A DNA stretch of 64,000 bases, from assembly GCA_963580455.1 (NCBI GenBank), contig OY756969.1, positions 10,121,501 through 10,185,500 of the forward strand, read 5' to 3'. A program made the position numbers and the translations under genes. The notes beneath the pieces were generated by a model. That model did not search any database and was not told the origin of the DNA. It was given only the letters and a program-made list of their open reading frames with translations. This stretch comes from Euonymus europaeus (taxonomy: Eukaryota > Streptophyta > Magnoliopsida > Celastrales > Celastraceae). Position 1 is the stretch's first letter. Each line of letters opens with the position of its first letter. Shown here piece by piece: positions 1-11,754 of this stretch.

Positions 1-3000
1 TTATTCTCATAAAATTTGACATAAGAGAACAATATAAAGTGTACACCGAGCAACTTGATGGTTCGAAATTGCTCAACTCCCTTTATGGAGGGGCTTTTAA
101 CGGTTTTGTCCATTTGTCATAGAAAGTTGCTGTTTTGGCATCAAAATAATCTAGGAAGCTTATACTCGTAAAATTTTACATAGAAAAATAATAAAAGTGT
201 ACACCGAGAAACTTTGATGGTCCGAAATTGCTCAACTCTCTCGATGAAGATATTTTTTAAGGACTTGCCCAATTTAAAACGAAATTTGTTCACTTGACAA
301 CAAAACAATCTACAAAGAGAATACTTGTAAATGTGGACAGAAAGAAATAAAACAAAGTGCATACCTATCAATGTGGATGATTCGGAATTACTCAATTCTA
401 TCCACACAGGAGTCTTTAACGGTTTTGTCAATTTGTGATACAAAGTTGGGGTTTTATCATCGAAATAATCTATGGAGCTTATACTCATAAAATTTGACAT
501 ATGAGAACAATAAAAGGTGTACACCAAGCAACTTTGATAGTTTGGAATTGCTCAACTCTCTTTTTGGAGGAGCTTTTAATGGTTTTGTCCATTTGTCAAA
601 GAAAGTTGGTGTTTTGGCATCGAAATAATCTTAGAAGCTTATACTCGTAAAATTTGACATAGAAGAACAATAAACAGTGTACACCGAGCAACTTTGATGG
701 TTTGAAATTGCTCAACTCTCTTTATGGAGGAGCTTTTAACGGTTTTGTCCATTTGTCATAGAAAGTTGTTGTTTTGGTATCGAAATAATCTTAGAAGCTT
801 ATACTCGTAAAATTTGACATAGGAAAACAATAAAAAGTGTACACCAAGCATCTTCGGTGGTCTAAAATTGCTCAACTCTCTCTATGGTGGAGCTTTTAAT
901 GGTTTTGTCCAATTGTCATAGAAAGTTGTTGTTTTGGCATCGAAATAATCTGAGAAGCATATACTCATAAAATTTGATGTAGAAAAACAATAAAAGGTGT
1001 ACACCAAGCATCTTTGGTGGTCTAAAATTGCTCAACTCTCTCGATGGAGATATTTTTTAAGGACTTGCCCAATTTAGAACGAAATTTGTTTCCTTGACAA
1101 CAAAATAATATACGAAGAGAATACTAGTAAATGTGGACAGAAAGAAATAAAACAAAGTGCATACCTATCAATGTTGATGATTCGGAATTACTCAATTCTA
1201 TCCATGGACGAGCCTTTAACGATTTTGTCAATTTGTGATACAAATTTAGGGTGTTGCCATCGAAATAATCTATCGAGCTTATACTCATAAAATTTGACAT
1301 ATAAGAACAATAAAAAGTGTACACCGAGCAACTTTGATGGTTTGGAATTGCTCAACTCTCTTTTCGGAGGAGCTTTTAACGGTTTTGTCCATTTGTCAAA
1401 GAAAGTTGGTGTTTTGGCATCAAAATAATCTCAGAAGCTTATACTCGTAAAATTTGATATAGAAGAACAATAAAAAGTGTACACCGAGCAACTTTGATGG
1501 TTCGGAATTGCTCAACTCTCTCTATGGAGGAGCTTTTAACGGTTTTGTCCATTTTTCATAGAAAGTTGTTGTTTTGGCATCGAAATAATCACAGAAGCTT
1601 ATACTCGTAAAATTTTGCATAGAAGAACAATAAAAAGTGTACGCCTAGCAACATTGATGGTTTGAAATTGCTCAACTCTCTCGATGGAGATATTTTTTAA
1701 GGTCTTGCCCAATTTAGAACGAAATTTGTTCCCTTGACAACAAAACAACATACGAAGAGAATACTAGTAAATGTGGACAAAAAGAAATAATACAAAGTGC
1801 ATACCCACCAATGTTGATGATTCGGAATTACTCAATTCTATCCATGGAAGAGCCTTTAACGGTTTTGTCAATTTGTGATACAAAATTAGGGTTTTGCCAT
1901 CGAAATAATCTATGGAGCTTATACTCATAAAATTTGACATATGAGAACAATAAAAAGTGTACACCGAGCAACTTTGATGGTTTGGAATTGCTCAACTCTC
2001 TTTTCGGAGGAGCTTTTAACGGTTTTGTCCATTTGTCAAAGAAAGTTGGTGTTTTGGCATTTAAATAATCTCAGAAGCTTATACTAGTAAAATTTGATAT
2101 AGAATAACAATAAAAAGTGTACACCGAGCAAATTTGATGATTCGGAATTGCTCAACTCTCTCTATGGAGGAGCTTTTAACGGTTTTGTCCATTTGTCATA
2201 GAAAGTTGTTGTTTTGGCATCGAAATAATCTCAGAAGCTTATACTCGTAAAATTTGGCATAGAAGAACAATAAAAAGTGTACGCCAAGCAACTTTGATGG
2301 TTCAGAATTTCTCAACTCTCTCTACGGAGGAGCTTTTAACGGTTTTGTCTATTTGTCATAGAAAGTTGTTTTGGCATCGTAATAATCTCACAAGCTTATA
2401 CTCGTAAAATTTTACATAGAAGAACAATAAAAAGTGTATACCAAGAAAGTTTGGTTGTCCGAAATTCATCAACTCTATCGACGAAGATATTTTTTTATGG
2501 TTTTGCCCAATTTAGAACGAAATTTGTTCTCTTGACAACAAAAAAACCTATGAAGAGAATTCTAGTAAATTTTGACAAAAAGAAACAACAAAAAGTGCAT
2601 ACCTATTAACGTTGATGATACAGAATCACTCGATTTTGTCCATGGAGGAGCCTTTAACGACTTTGTCCATTTGTGATACAAAGTTAGGGTTTCGGCATCG
2701 AAATAATCTATGGAGTTTATATTCATAAAATTTGATATAAGAGAATAATAGAAAGTGTACGCCGAGCAACTTTGATGGTTCGTAGTTGTTCAACTTTCTT
2801 TATGGAGATGCTTTTAACGATTTTATCTATTTTTCACAGAAAGTTGTTTTTTTGGCATCAAAATAATGTAGGAAGTTTATACTCGTAAAATTTGATATAT
2901 AAGTACAATAAAAAGTGTACACCGAGCAACTTTGATGGTTCATAATTGCTCAACTCTCTCTTTGGAGGAGCTTTTAACGATTTTGTCCATTTGTTATAGA

Positions 3001-3083
3001 AAGTTGGGATTTTGGCATCGAAATAATCTAGGAAGCTCTTACTCGTAAAATTTGAAATAGAAGAACAATAAAAAGTGTACGCC
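1..3083 (+). repeat. 160-bp tandem satellite array, block 1
   Basis: Head-to-tail monomers of about 160 bp; for example the phrase actttgatgg recurs at 1331, 1491, (variant) 1651 and 1971. Two monomer classes alternate: a common class with ctcaactctc, catagaaagtt and gaagcttatactcg (often a HindIII site), and a divergent class with gcccaatttagaacgaaat, gacaacaaaacaatct and actagtaaatgtgg. The divergent class starts at about 241, 1041, 1681 and 2478, so higher-order units here are 800, 640 and about 797 bp (5, 4 and 5 monomers). The 1041-1680 and 1681-2320 tetramers are near-identical. No coding function is supported. Confidence 0.95.
1041..2320 (+). repeat. Two copies of a 640-bp (4-monomer) higher-order repeat
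   Basis: The divergent monomer beginning tcgatggaga followed by tattttttaagg lies at 1041 and again at 1681, exactly 640 bp later, and the three monomers that follow match in order and in diagnostic variants such as ttttcggaggagc at about 1360 and 2000. This is the smallest clear higher-order unit in the left array. Confidence 0.8.
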
Positions 3084-3184
3084 CGATCCCGTATTAAGCC
3101 AGAGATAGATAGGGGCGACAGGAAAGAGAAATTCGAAAGGCTAGAATGAACTAGAGCAGGACCTAGATCAGGTTATGCTCCGTT
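3084..3184. other. 101-bp non-satellite insertion inside a monomer
   Basis: The satellite text is interrupted after gtgtacgcc and resumes at caactttgatgg. The intervening 101 bp (starting cgatcccgtattaagcc, containing gataggggcgacagg and ending gttatgctccgtt) has no similarity to the monomer and is more GC-rich. I see no terminal repeats and no clear target-site duplication, so it may be filler DNA from end joining or a fragment of an unknown repeat. I do not recognise it. Confidence 0.75.
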
Positions 3185-4243
3185 CAACTTTGATGGTCTG
3201 AAATTGTTGAACTATCTCTATGGAGGAGCTTTTAACAATTTTGTCCATTTGTCATAGAAAGTTAGTGTTTTGGCATCGAAATAATCTCATAAGCTTATAC
3301 TCGTAAAATTTGACAAAGAAGATTAGTAAAAAGTGTACACCGAGCAACTTTGATGGTCCGAAATTGCCCAAATCTCTCGACAGAGGTGCTTTGATCGGTT
3401 TTCTCCAATTAAGAAAGAAATTTGTTCTTCAGACAACAAAACAATCTACGAAGCGAATACTAGTAAATTTGGACATAAAGAGAATAAAAAGTGAATACCC
3501 ATCAACTTTGATTGTTTAGCTTTACTCAATTCTATCCATGGAGGAGCCTTTAACGATTTTGTCCATTTATGATACAAAGTTGGGGTTTTACATCGAAATA
3601 ATCTATGGAGCTTATACACATGAAATTTGACACATGAGAATAATAAAAAGTGTACACCGAGCAATATTGATGGTTCGGAATTGCTCAACTCTCTATGTGG
3701 AGTAGCTTTTAATGATTTTGTCCATTTGTCATAGAAAATTGAGATTTTGGCATCGAAATAATCTAGGAAGCTTATACTCGTAAAATTTGACATAGAAGAA
3801 CAATAAAAAGTGTACACCGAGCAAGTTTGATGGTCCAAAATCGCTTAACTCTCTCTATGGAGGAGCTTTTAACTCTTTTGTCCATTTCTCATAGAAAGTT
3901 GGTGTTTGGCATCAAAATAATCTCAGAAGCTTATGCTCGTAAAAGTTGACATAGAAGAACAATAAAATGTGTACACCGACCAACTTTGATGGTCCGAAAT
4001 TGATCAAATCTCTCTGTGGAGGAGCTCTTAATGGTTTTCTCCATTTGTCATAGAAAGTTGGTGTTTTGGCATCGAAATAATCTCAGAAGCTTATGCTCGT
4101 AAAATTTGACATAGAAGAACAATAAAAAGTGTACGCTGAGCAACTTTGATGGTCCAAAATTGCTCAACTCTCTCGATGGAGGTGTTTTTAATGGTTTTGC
4201 CTAATTTAGAACAAAATTTGTTCTCTTGACAACAAAACAATCT
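3185..4243 (+). repeat. 160-bp tandem satellite array, block 2
   Basis: Same monomer and orientation as the previous block, continuing in phase until it is cut at acaatct (4237-4243). Those 7 bp are repeated at 16722-16728 on the far side of the inserted composite, so this block and the one at 16722 were once contiguous. Confidence 0.95.
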
Positions 4244-4652
4244 GTGACGACCCTCGCCTGGCACTCATGCCCCACACGCATCTCACATTCGGGCTCCATA
4301 GGCCCCACTCCCAACCCATCTGGCACTTGGCACTAATGCCCTGCCCAGGTTGTTGCTAGGCGTCGAACTCACGACCTCCACCTAGCCTTTAACATAGGGC
4401 ACATGGCAACCTATGCCACCATCTAAGCCATGGCTTAGTTGGTGGCATAGGGTGAAAGATTCCCTATGTTAAAGGGAGGTCAAGGGGTCGAATCTTGCCT
4501 CCAACAACCTACTGCCAGAGGGGGAGGGAAGGGTTGGACTACTTGGGCCATGGCCTAGGGAAGTACCAAGTGGCGAGGTGTGCCGGGCAGGTCCGATGTG
4601 GGTTGTCATGCTGGACACTTGGCTGGGAAATTCTTAAAAAGGTAGTTTTTCT
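4244..4652. mobile_element. SINE-like composite, unit 1 (two inverted tRNA-derived halves)
   Basis: A unit of about 409 bp beginning gtgacgaccc. Its left half, read on the minus strand, has a pol III A-box-like tggcttag.tggtgg and a B-box-like gagttcgacgcc. Its right half, read on the plus strand, has A box tggcttagttgg (4431-4442) and a B-box-like ggggtcgaatct at about 4485, roughly 50 nt apart as in tRNA genes. The two halves meet head to head around 4430 and could fold into a hairpin. The right half ends in aaaaaggtagtttttct just before the next gtgacgaccc. I infer two tRNA-derived SINE-like sequences fused in opposite orientation; it does not fold as a normal tRNA. A non-autonomous DNA element that captured SINE sequence is the alternative. 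Confidence 0.6.
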
Positions 4653-5004
4653 GTGACGACCCTGCCTTGGCACTCATGCCCCACAGACGTCTCACATTCA
4701 GGCTCCATGTGCTCCACCCCCAACCCATCTGGCACTTGGCACTCATGCCCTGCCCAGGTTGTTGATAGGCGTCGAACTCACGACCTCCACCAAGCCTTTA
4801 ACATAGGAAACATGGCAACCTATGCCACCAACTAAGCCATGGCTTAGTTGGTGGCATAGGGTGAAAGATTCTCTATGTTAAAAGGAGGTCAGAGGGTCGA
4901 ATTCTGCCTCCAAAAACCTACTCCCAAAGAGGGGAGGGATGGGTTGGGCTGCTTGGGTCATGGCCCAGGGAAGTACCCAGTGGCGAGGTGTGCCGGGCAG
5001 ACCC
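4653..5004. mobile_element. SINE-like composite, unit 2 (left part, split by an LTR element)
   Basis: A second tandem copy of the preceding unit, again opening gtgacgaccc and carrying the same inverted halves, with the plus-strand A box tggcttagttgg at about 4851 and B-box-like gggtcgaattct at about 4905. It breaks at gccgggcagaccc (5004), where a retrotransposon LTR begins. Its missing end (ccgatgtgggctgtcatgc onward) is found at 16427-16488. Unit 1 has the same stretch uninterrupted at about 4583-4652, which proves the split. Confidence 0.65.
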
Positions 5005-6180
5005 TGTTAGATGTCAAATACACCTAATATTTTATTGTTAAAGAACACATTTTTCCCATGATTTTGGTATAGTTTCTACCCCTTTTTGGTTTTTTATGTG
5101 AACAGGTACCGGAGGTTGACAAAATAAATGAAATTGAGCTGATCCCGACATTTGCAGCCTGGGCGCGGCCGCTGGGCGCGATTTTACCTTTTCACATAAG
5201 TAGGAGCTGACGTGGCAAGCAGTTATTGGATCAAGGGTTTAATATTTAAGATATAACCCTAGGAAACACCAGAGGATGTACCAGAGGTTGGAGAGATGGC
5301 AGAACACACAGAAGCAAGGAAATCAAGTGCGGCTAGGACTTTGAGAGATCAACAGCAAGGCTGGGCGTGATTCTCTTCCATCTTCTTGAGATTTGAACAT
5401 TGATTATTGAGTATTATGTTGGATTTTATTATTATTATGAGTAGCTAAATTCTTTTCTAGCTGGGATTTGGTAAGTTCTTCTACCATAAACCTTGTGCAT
5501 GGATTCAATTGATGATTAGACCAGGTTTAATTCTTTGTTCTCTAGATTAATTGTTAATTTTCTATTGTTATGCATGCCTGATCTACATCATAATTTTAGG
5601 AATTGTTAGTCAGACATATTCGGCTGACCATGACCCGATGTTTGACAAAGTAACATGAACTTGCATAAGATCCAGGTTTGGGGAACATTGAACATAGTTG
5701 ATTGGGTGATAGATCGTTACACTAGATTGTGCGATTGTTGATTTCCTAGTGCGTATGCTTATTTTAGGATGTTCTTAGGAGAGACCAAACCAAGACTCCT
5801 CTAAAAAGAAAAGATCTTGCAACTGGACCAAAGTCAGGATCGTCGTTTGGGGAAATCTAATTGACTGCAGCTGGACCAAGGCCTTTCAATTGACATCGTT
5901 AAACTTTTAAATTGTTTAATTTCTATTAATCTGTGTGCACAGGTGGAGGTAGTTGAGCTCGCCAATCCTAAGCTAGGTTTTGTCCATTGATATTTAATTC
6001 AATCGTAATTTAGTCATTAGGTAGTTTGCGCTATTGTTTTGTAATTAATTGGTAGTTGGTACAGTCTCCGTGGATTCGATCTCATTCACTTTTACTGTTT
6101 TGCGACACGTACTTTTGCGATTGGGTAAAACCCGTCGGTATTTGAATTGCAATTTTATTTGTGATAAAAAGTATCGATCA
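5005..6180 (+). repeat. 5' LTR of the Athila-like element
   Basis: Direct repeat of 15251-16426. It begins TGTTAGATGTC and ends GTATCGATCA, directly before the primer-binding site. Most differences from the 3' LTR are C/T or G/A transitions, concentrated in the first 400 bp. A TATA-like run (ttaatatttaagatataa, about 5229-5246) precedes a possible transcription start, but this is weak. Confidence 0.93.
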
Positions 6181-6186
6181 AGTTTT

Positions 6187-6207
6187 TGGAGCCTTTTGCC
6201 GGGGACT
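6187..6207 (+). other. Primer-binding site, tRNA-Asp-like
   Basis: Six bases after the LTR the text tggagccttttgccgggga resembles the complement of the plant tRNA-Asp 3' end used by Athila-type elements, with a few mismatches. Its position and the gccgggga core support the call. Confidence 0.75.
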
Positions 6208-6328
6208 GTTTATTTTATTACTAGTTTTGTTACGGCAATAGTGTTTAATTTTAATTTATTATAGTTTCAATATTTCAACTTACATTGCTGAATTCTTTGT
6301 GCAGGTACCAAACTGTTTTCTTTGGTGC

Positions 6329-8105
6329 ATGGTCAACACTCGTTCTCAACAAATACCGTTGGAACAATTTGTTCCAGAAATAGAGAGGACTGTTAGATTA
6401 TTGTGACGGGGAAATATGAGGGATAACAATAGGCAGATTCAAGCGGCAGAAAACGCTGAGGCTCGTGTCCCTATGATGAATCGCTACATTCGGCAGAACA
6501 TAGCTCAGCCGTCGTGCATTACATATCAACCTACAGGGGCGGCTAACTTCAGTTTGTCTCCTCAGTTGCTCAACTCAGTGCCGCATTATGAGGAGAGATT
6601 TGATGAAGACCCACATCAACATTTGATAGATTTTACTGACTTGTGTCGCACCTAACACATGACGGGGATAACTGCTGATAATCTTAAATTGGTGCTCTTT
6701 CCTTTTACTCTTAGAGGGGGTGCGAAGCTGTGGTAGAATGCGATAGAGGCAGGATCTGTTGGTACATGGGAGCAGATGGCGACAAAGTTTCTAAGGGAAT
6801 TTTTTCTAGCCCATCGGACTAAACAACTAGTGCGTGACATCCAGAATTTCCAGCAGAAGGATGGAGATTTATTTTATGAGGCTTGGAAAGATTTTAAGAA
6901 TCGATTGGTTCGCTGTCCCACTCATAACTTGCACAAGGATGATGTGGTACTTCACTTTTATGAGGGATTGAATGAGGTTAACCGGATGAAGGTAGATTCA
7001 GCGTGTAATGGTGTTTTGATGCGCAAAAGTAGTGAGGAGGCAATGGAGTTATTTGAAGATTTAAGTGAGGATTCCCAGCAATTTTCGACAAGAGGAAAAA
7101 ATTCAGCAAAAAAACATGGTATGTATGAAGTTAGTGATGACACTAAAACTCAAGCTGAGATGGGAAATCTTAATCGAAAATTAGACATGATTGTTGAGGC
7201 TATAAATGAGATGAATGTAAAAGTTCCAACACCATCACAACCAGCCACTCTTTGTGCAGTTTCTTCTCAACAAAATCATGTTACTGAGGCTTGTCCTTTG
7301 ACATCCATGACGGATCAAGAGCAAGTTTACTTCTTGGATCAAGGGAATTTCAACATGAGAAATCTAGCTCATCCATGGCGTAATCACCCAAATTTCTCAT
7401 GGAGAGGTGATCAAAACACAACCAATATAGCAGCTCCAGTTGACCGACCAGCCAAGAAAAATGATTTGGAGATTACGATGCTGCAGTTTATGCGACAAAC
7501 AACTCAAGCCATTCAAAAATTGGAGACTCAAGTGGGACAAATGGCTAAGGAGATGAGCGAGAGGAAGAAGGGAGAGTTACCATCACAACCCATGAATAAC
7601 CTAGCCGGACAAGAGCAAGTGCAAGCTGTGGCAATTCTCAGAAGTGGAAAACAAATTGAGAAAGTGGTACAGAAGACATCAGAATCAAGTCAGGAAGGTA
7701 CTGCCGAAAGGGTGCAAATTTGTACCAGTGACCGACAGGGTGCAGGAAGGGTGCAAATGTGTACCAGTGACTGACAGGGTGCAGGAATGGTGCAAATTTG
7801 CACCAATGGAGATAGAAAAATGGGGAAGAGACCCTCCACGTTTCCCGCAAAGGTTTGCTAAACAAAAATTTGATTCTAAAGCTCATGATATTTTTGAGAA
7901 TTTGCATAAGGTTGAGATTAATATTCCATTGCTTGATGTTATTAAACAAATTCCTTCGTATGCAAAATTTCTTAAAGAATGTTGCTCTAAAAAGAGAAAT
8001 TTTGTTGCACATGAGAGAGTTGCTTTGAATGAAGAAGTGAGTGCAGTGTTGTTAAATAAGCTCCTACCCAAGCTTAAAAACCCTAGTAATTTTACTATAA
8101 CTTAA
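6329..8105 (+). pseudogene. Athila-like gag, broken by stops and a frame change
   Basis: Gag forms the structural particle. The first ATG (6329) follows the leader and opens with VNTRSQQ. One frame runs from 6329 to 7774 but has internal stops at 6404 (TGA), 6653 (TAA) and 6734 (TAG). The longest open part (6776-7774) carries the capsid-like region (KFLREFF, FYEAWKDFKNRL, LHFYEGL) followed by a polar, glutamine-rich tail. Near 7707-7800 a 39-bp tandem repeat interrupts the tail, and the homologous text then continues in another frame (7798-8105) with PPRFPQRF, IPSYAKFLKE and LNKLLPKLKNPSNFTI, the segment that precedes protease in this family. It ends with TAA at 8103. No functional product is expected. 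Confidence 0.85.
7707..7800 (+). repeat. 39-bp minisatellite in the gag tail
   Basis: Two full copies and one partial copy of a unit reading gggtgcaaat, a variable pair, gtaccagtga and ccgacagggtgcaggaa in succession. Two copies add 78 bp, a multiple of three, so the expansion alone keeps frame. The frame change in this region must therefore come from a separate indel. Confidence 0.8.
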
Positions 8106-8757
8106 TAAGGTGGGAAATCAATATTTTGAAAAGGCATTGTTAGATTTAGGCGCAAGCATTAATTTATTGCCCTATTCTATGTATGAGAAACTTGGGTTAA
8201 GGGAACTTCAAGAGACTTCTATCACTTTACAGTTGGCCGACCGTAGTGTAAAGAGGCCTAGAGGAATTTTAGAAGATGTTTTGGTGATTGTAAATGATTT
8301 AATTTTGCCTGCTGATTTTGTTGTCATGGACATGGAAGATAAATGGAGATCCTCATCTATACCTATTATTCTTAGACGTCCTTTTATGGTTACTGCTGAT
8401 ATGCATATTCATATGAAGAAAGGAACTATAACCATGAAAGTGAATGACCAAGAATTGGAATTTTGTGTATTTAACGGTCTGAAATCTCATGATGATCAGA
8501 GAGATTGTTTTATTATTGATACTATACATGATCTTGTGAGTAAGGATTTTCAGGTACCACGCAAAGACTCCTTAGAGGTAGTGGTGACACAAGGCCTCGA
8601 TGACCGAGCAGTATCCGAAGGACCTATGGAGCATGTTAAAGCACCAAAATTAGAGATGAAGCAGCCACCCAATCACTTGAAATATGCTTATTCGGAAAAG
8701 GATGCTCAGCCTTCTATAGAGGCACAAAGGCGACTGAACCCATACATGAAAGAAGAA
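8106..8757 (+). pseudogene. Athila-like protease and start of RT
   Basis: An aspartic protease domain processes the polyprotein. The open text begins near 8110 in a frame shifted from the end of gag. The catalytic loop DLGAS has its aspartate at 8143, followed by INLLPYSMYEKLGL and flap-like hydrophobic strands (about residues 20-110). After a linker, PPNHLKYAY and then PSIEAQRRLNPYMKE (8705-8752) match the linker and extreme N-terminus of gypsy RT. The palm and fingers that should follow are absent. There is no ATG at the start because this is an internal polyprotein segment. In this family, KYAY and PSIEAQRRLNP are normally separated by more sequence, suggesting a first small deletion near 8691-8702. 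Confidence 0.8.
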
Positions 8758-9095
8758 GAAGACAAGCGTCGTATGCATCTACATAAATTAGAGGAATTGT
8801 GTCATGAAGACTATAAGAACGCAAAGTTGTCAAAGGACGCTCAAAGAAATACCATGTTAGGGAATTTTTGAGGAAAAACTTTTATGAGCAGAAAAAGCGT
8901 TTGGGACTATTCCCAAACAAGTTGAAGTCAAGATGGCACGGACCCTACTTAGTGAAGAAAGTGCATCCGCAAGAAGCACTTGAGCTACAACACCTCACAT
9001 CCAATCAAGCGAATGTGCACCGTGTGAAGCCTTATTGGGATTCAGTCCCTATCACCATTGAGGAGGACATCCAAATTTATTTGTTTTTTCGTTAA
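8758..9095 (+). pseudogene. Integrase C-terminal remnant
   Basis: Directly after the truncated RT start the text becomes KRRMHLHKLEELCHEDYKNAK, then in a shifted frame (8868-9095) KKRLGLFPNKLKSRWHGPYLV and HRVKPYW. This is the C-terminal part of a gypsy integrase, with the GPY-type module around 8937. The zinc-binding domain and DDE core are missing. The junction with the RT remnant lies around 8750-8770, so the deletion removed most of RT, RNase H and two thirds of integrase. Confidence 0.78.
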
Positions 9096-9484
9096 CATTG
9101 AGGACAATGTCGATTTCAAGTTAGGGGAGAGGGAATTTGCTTTTACCGAAATTTTTTGAAAGAGTTTTTGAATTGGCATACTTGTGCTTGATTTGTATGA
9201 AGTGCTTTAGAGACTGACGGTGTGATTATTTGCATGAGTATTTGCTATGAATGTCTGCTTGGTATACACATTATTCATGCACTGTTTAGCCATGTGAGGA
9301 GCCTTCAGAGGAAAAAAATGTGTGTAATGAATTTAATGATTATGTATAGCTAGAACTTGTATTAAACCATCTGAAGTTAAGTGCTGTGTTTTTATTCTAT
9401 GAAAGTGAAGAAGACATTCTTTGTTCAATTTGGCCTACCTTGGATGAATCTTGTGAACTCCTTCTAAATTAAAATCTTGCTTCT
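9096..9484 (+). other. Athila-like post-pol non-coding region, left part
   Basis: Begins with ttaacattgaggacaatgtcg and ttaggggagaggg, a pattern common just downstream of pol in this lineage. No open frame of note and no env-like ORF. It is cut at cttct (9480-9484), which is repeated at 14192-14196. Confidence 0.65.
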
Positions 9485-9769
9485 TGTCGCAACCGGTTTT
9501 GCGAAAGAATTTTTATATAAAATAATAGAAGTCGCCACCAATTGAATAGGTGCAATTGGTCACAATGAAAAAATATAATTTTGGTCTACGAAAAATCCAG
9601 AAAAGGGTAAGTGAGTTTGTTGCGTATGGGGAAGCTGTGAGGCACCCCACAACGCCTGTTTTAAAACAGTTGCCAACTTAATTTTTATTATCCCATTAAA
9701 TGACTTTTACAGAAAATATTAATTATTGCATACGTAAAATATGATAATTATATATAAGATAATATTAAG

Positions 9770-10420
9770 AAGAATATAATAACTATATAGGATAAAATAA
9801 TTTAAGCAACATATGGATATATCAAAAAAGAATAAATAAACTTATAAAATATATATATATATAAATTATATATTCGAACATGATTTTATAATATATATAA
9901 AGACCATATGTGTAAGGTGCAATGATTATATAAATTATACGACAAATTATATAAGATAAAAATAATATTTAAATAAATAGGAAAAATAATTTAAGTAGAT
10001 ATAGGGTTATACAAAAATAGAATAAAATGAATTCATAAAATATAAAATAATTTTATAATATATATAAAAACTATATTAAAAGTCTTAATATTGAGGTTCA
10101 TAGGGTTTTTTCCATCCAATGGCCAAATTTCCCAAGAAACGCTCTCACCTCAAGAATCTACCTAAGGGTGCATCCAATGCATTCCTCAAATAGGTTCCAT
10201 CGTAGGCAAAGACTTTTAGTATAATTTTTATATAATACATAAGTTCGAAATAAAGTAAAATATAATATAAAATAGTAAATATCATAAAATAAAATAAGGA
10301 TAAGAATAAAAATAGAAATAAAGTCAGAAGGCAAATATAATATAAAAATAACACAAATATTATATAAATACGTAATAATGATATAAGGCAAATAACATAA
10401 TAATACTAAGGTTTTTTTGG
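9770..10420. other. AT-rich non-coding stretch of the nested insertion
   Basis: Long runs of A/T with ata and aaat repeats and no credible reading frame. Minus-strand open stretches here are rich in Y, F, I and L purely because of composition. Confidence 0.6.
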
Positions 10421-10929
10421 TGAAAAGTCCTTTAAATAGGCTTGGTGTTCTATGTAGTCTATTTAAAGAGTTTATAACTCAATAAGTCATTTACTAATTG
10501 CACTTTATTCCATTAAAGACAATTTTAAGTGAAATACATGTTTAATACCTTTTTTACCCTTATTTATTATCATTGACTTTTGAGTTGTTGCACCCCGCGG
10601 TTTGGTATGATATATACTCGATTACTCATACTTGATTGCTTGATATATCCATGCCAGTGGGGAGGGAAAGACTTAATTGGCTTCGACCTTCTCTTTTTGA
10701 ATATGGAATTCCCTTTGAATGGCGGGGCATATTTCTTTAGAAAAGAAAGCTCTATTTTTGTTAGTTGTTAGCGCACAGTAGCCCATCTCATGATAGTATG
10801 ATACGGTGAGAACCATTTGATATGAGTAACAATTAGTTTCCTTTCACCGGGCGTGTGGCATTAAGAGCCCCTTGGGATCCTTCCTCATCAAGAGAAGAGA
10901 TCCACTCATGCATAGCTTCGAGGCCGAAT

Positions 10930-11510
10930 TTTTTTGAAATCCTATAATGTTTTTGATGTATTTTATGAAATCATCTGAATTTTTTTTTGCTGAATTTTAA
11001 AAACTCCTCTATTTTGCTTTAGTGAGTTTTGCGAAATCCTCTGAATTTTGAGTAAATTTGGAAAATCCTCTGAATTCTGGGTAACTTTAAAAAATCTCTC
11101 AAGTTCATTCAGAGGATTTGATGAATGAACATTTAAACATATCAATCATGAGTCTTATTGAAAATCATTTTTCGCAAAATCCTCTGAATTATGGGTAAAT
11201 TTACAAAATCATCTGAATTTTGGATAAGTTTGAGAAATCCTCTAAATTTTTAATTTTTTTGTTTGATTTTCAAAAATCCTGTAGTTTTTTTTTTGACATA
11301 TTTTATGAAATCCTATGAATTGTTTTGGTTAATTTTGAAAATTCCTCTGATTTGTTTTGGTGAGTTTTGCAAAATCCTCTTAATTTCTAGTTAAGTTTGA
11401 GAAATCCTCTGAATTCTGGGTAACATTGAGAAATCCTCTGAGTTCATTCGGAGGATTTGACAAATGAACATTTAAATATATCGATCATGGGTCTCATTGA
11501 AAAGAGTTTT
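10930..11510 (+). repeat. 339-bp tandem duplication built of short degenerate repeats
   Basis: The word gttcattc followed by .gaggatttg..gaatgaacattt occurs at 11103 and again at 11442 (339 bp apart), and the start of each unit (tattttatgaaatc, about 10960 and 11301) is duplicated at a similar distance. Within each unit a motif of about 25-30 bp, gaaatcctctgaattttgggt, recurs several times with changes. Two nested levels of tandem repetition are visible. Confidence 0.75.
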
Positions 11511-11754
11511 TCGTGCTGATTATAAATCTATTTTTTTAAAAAAAAATCTGACTTGTATTTTGAGAGATAAAAATGTTTTAAATATTTTAAAAGAAAAAAA
11601 TAAAAAGAATCTGATGATGTCAGCATATCTCATATACATAAGGATTTATTGGAATAAGGGTAATTTTGTCCAAAATTATTTAAGGGATATTTTGGAATAT
11701 TCAAAAATTGAATGTAGTGAATGGAATACTCATTTTTATAAAAGGACTTATTGA

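Noticed and set aside
4431..4500. A possible functional tRNA gene, from good A and B box matches.
   Set aside because: Acceptor and anticodon stems do not pair as a cloverleaf, the segment is repeated within a composite element, and it continues into non-tRNA sequence. A tRNA-derived SINE-like body fits better.
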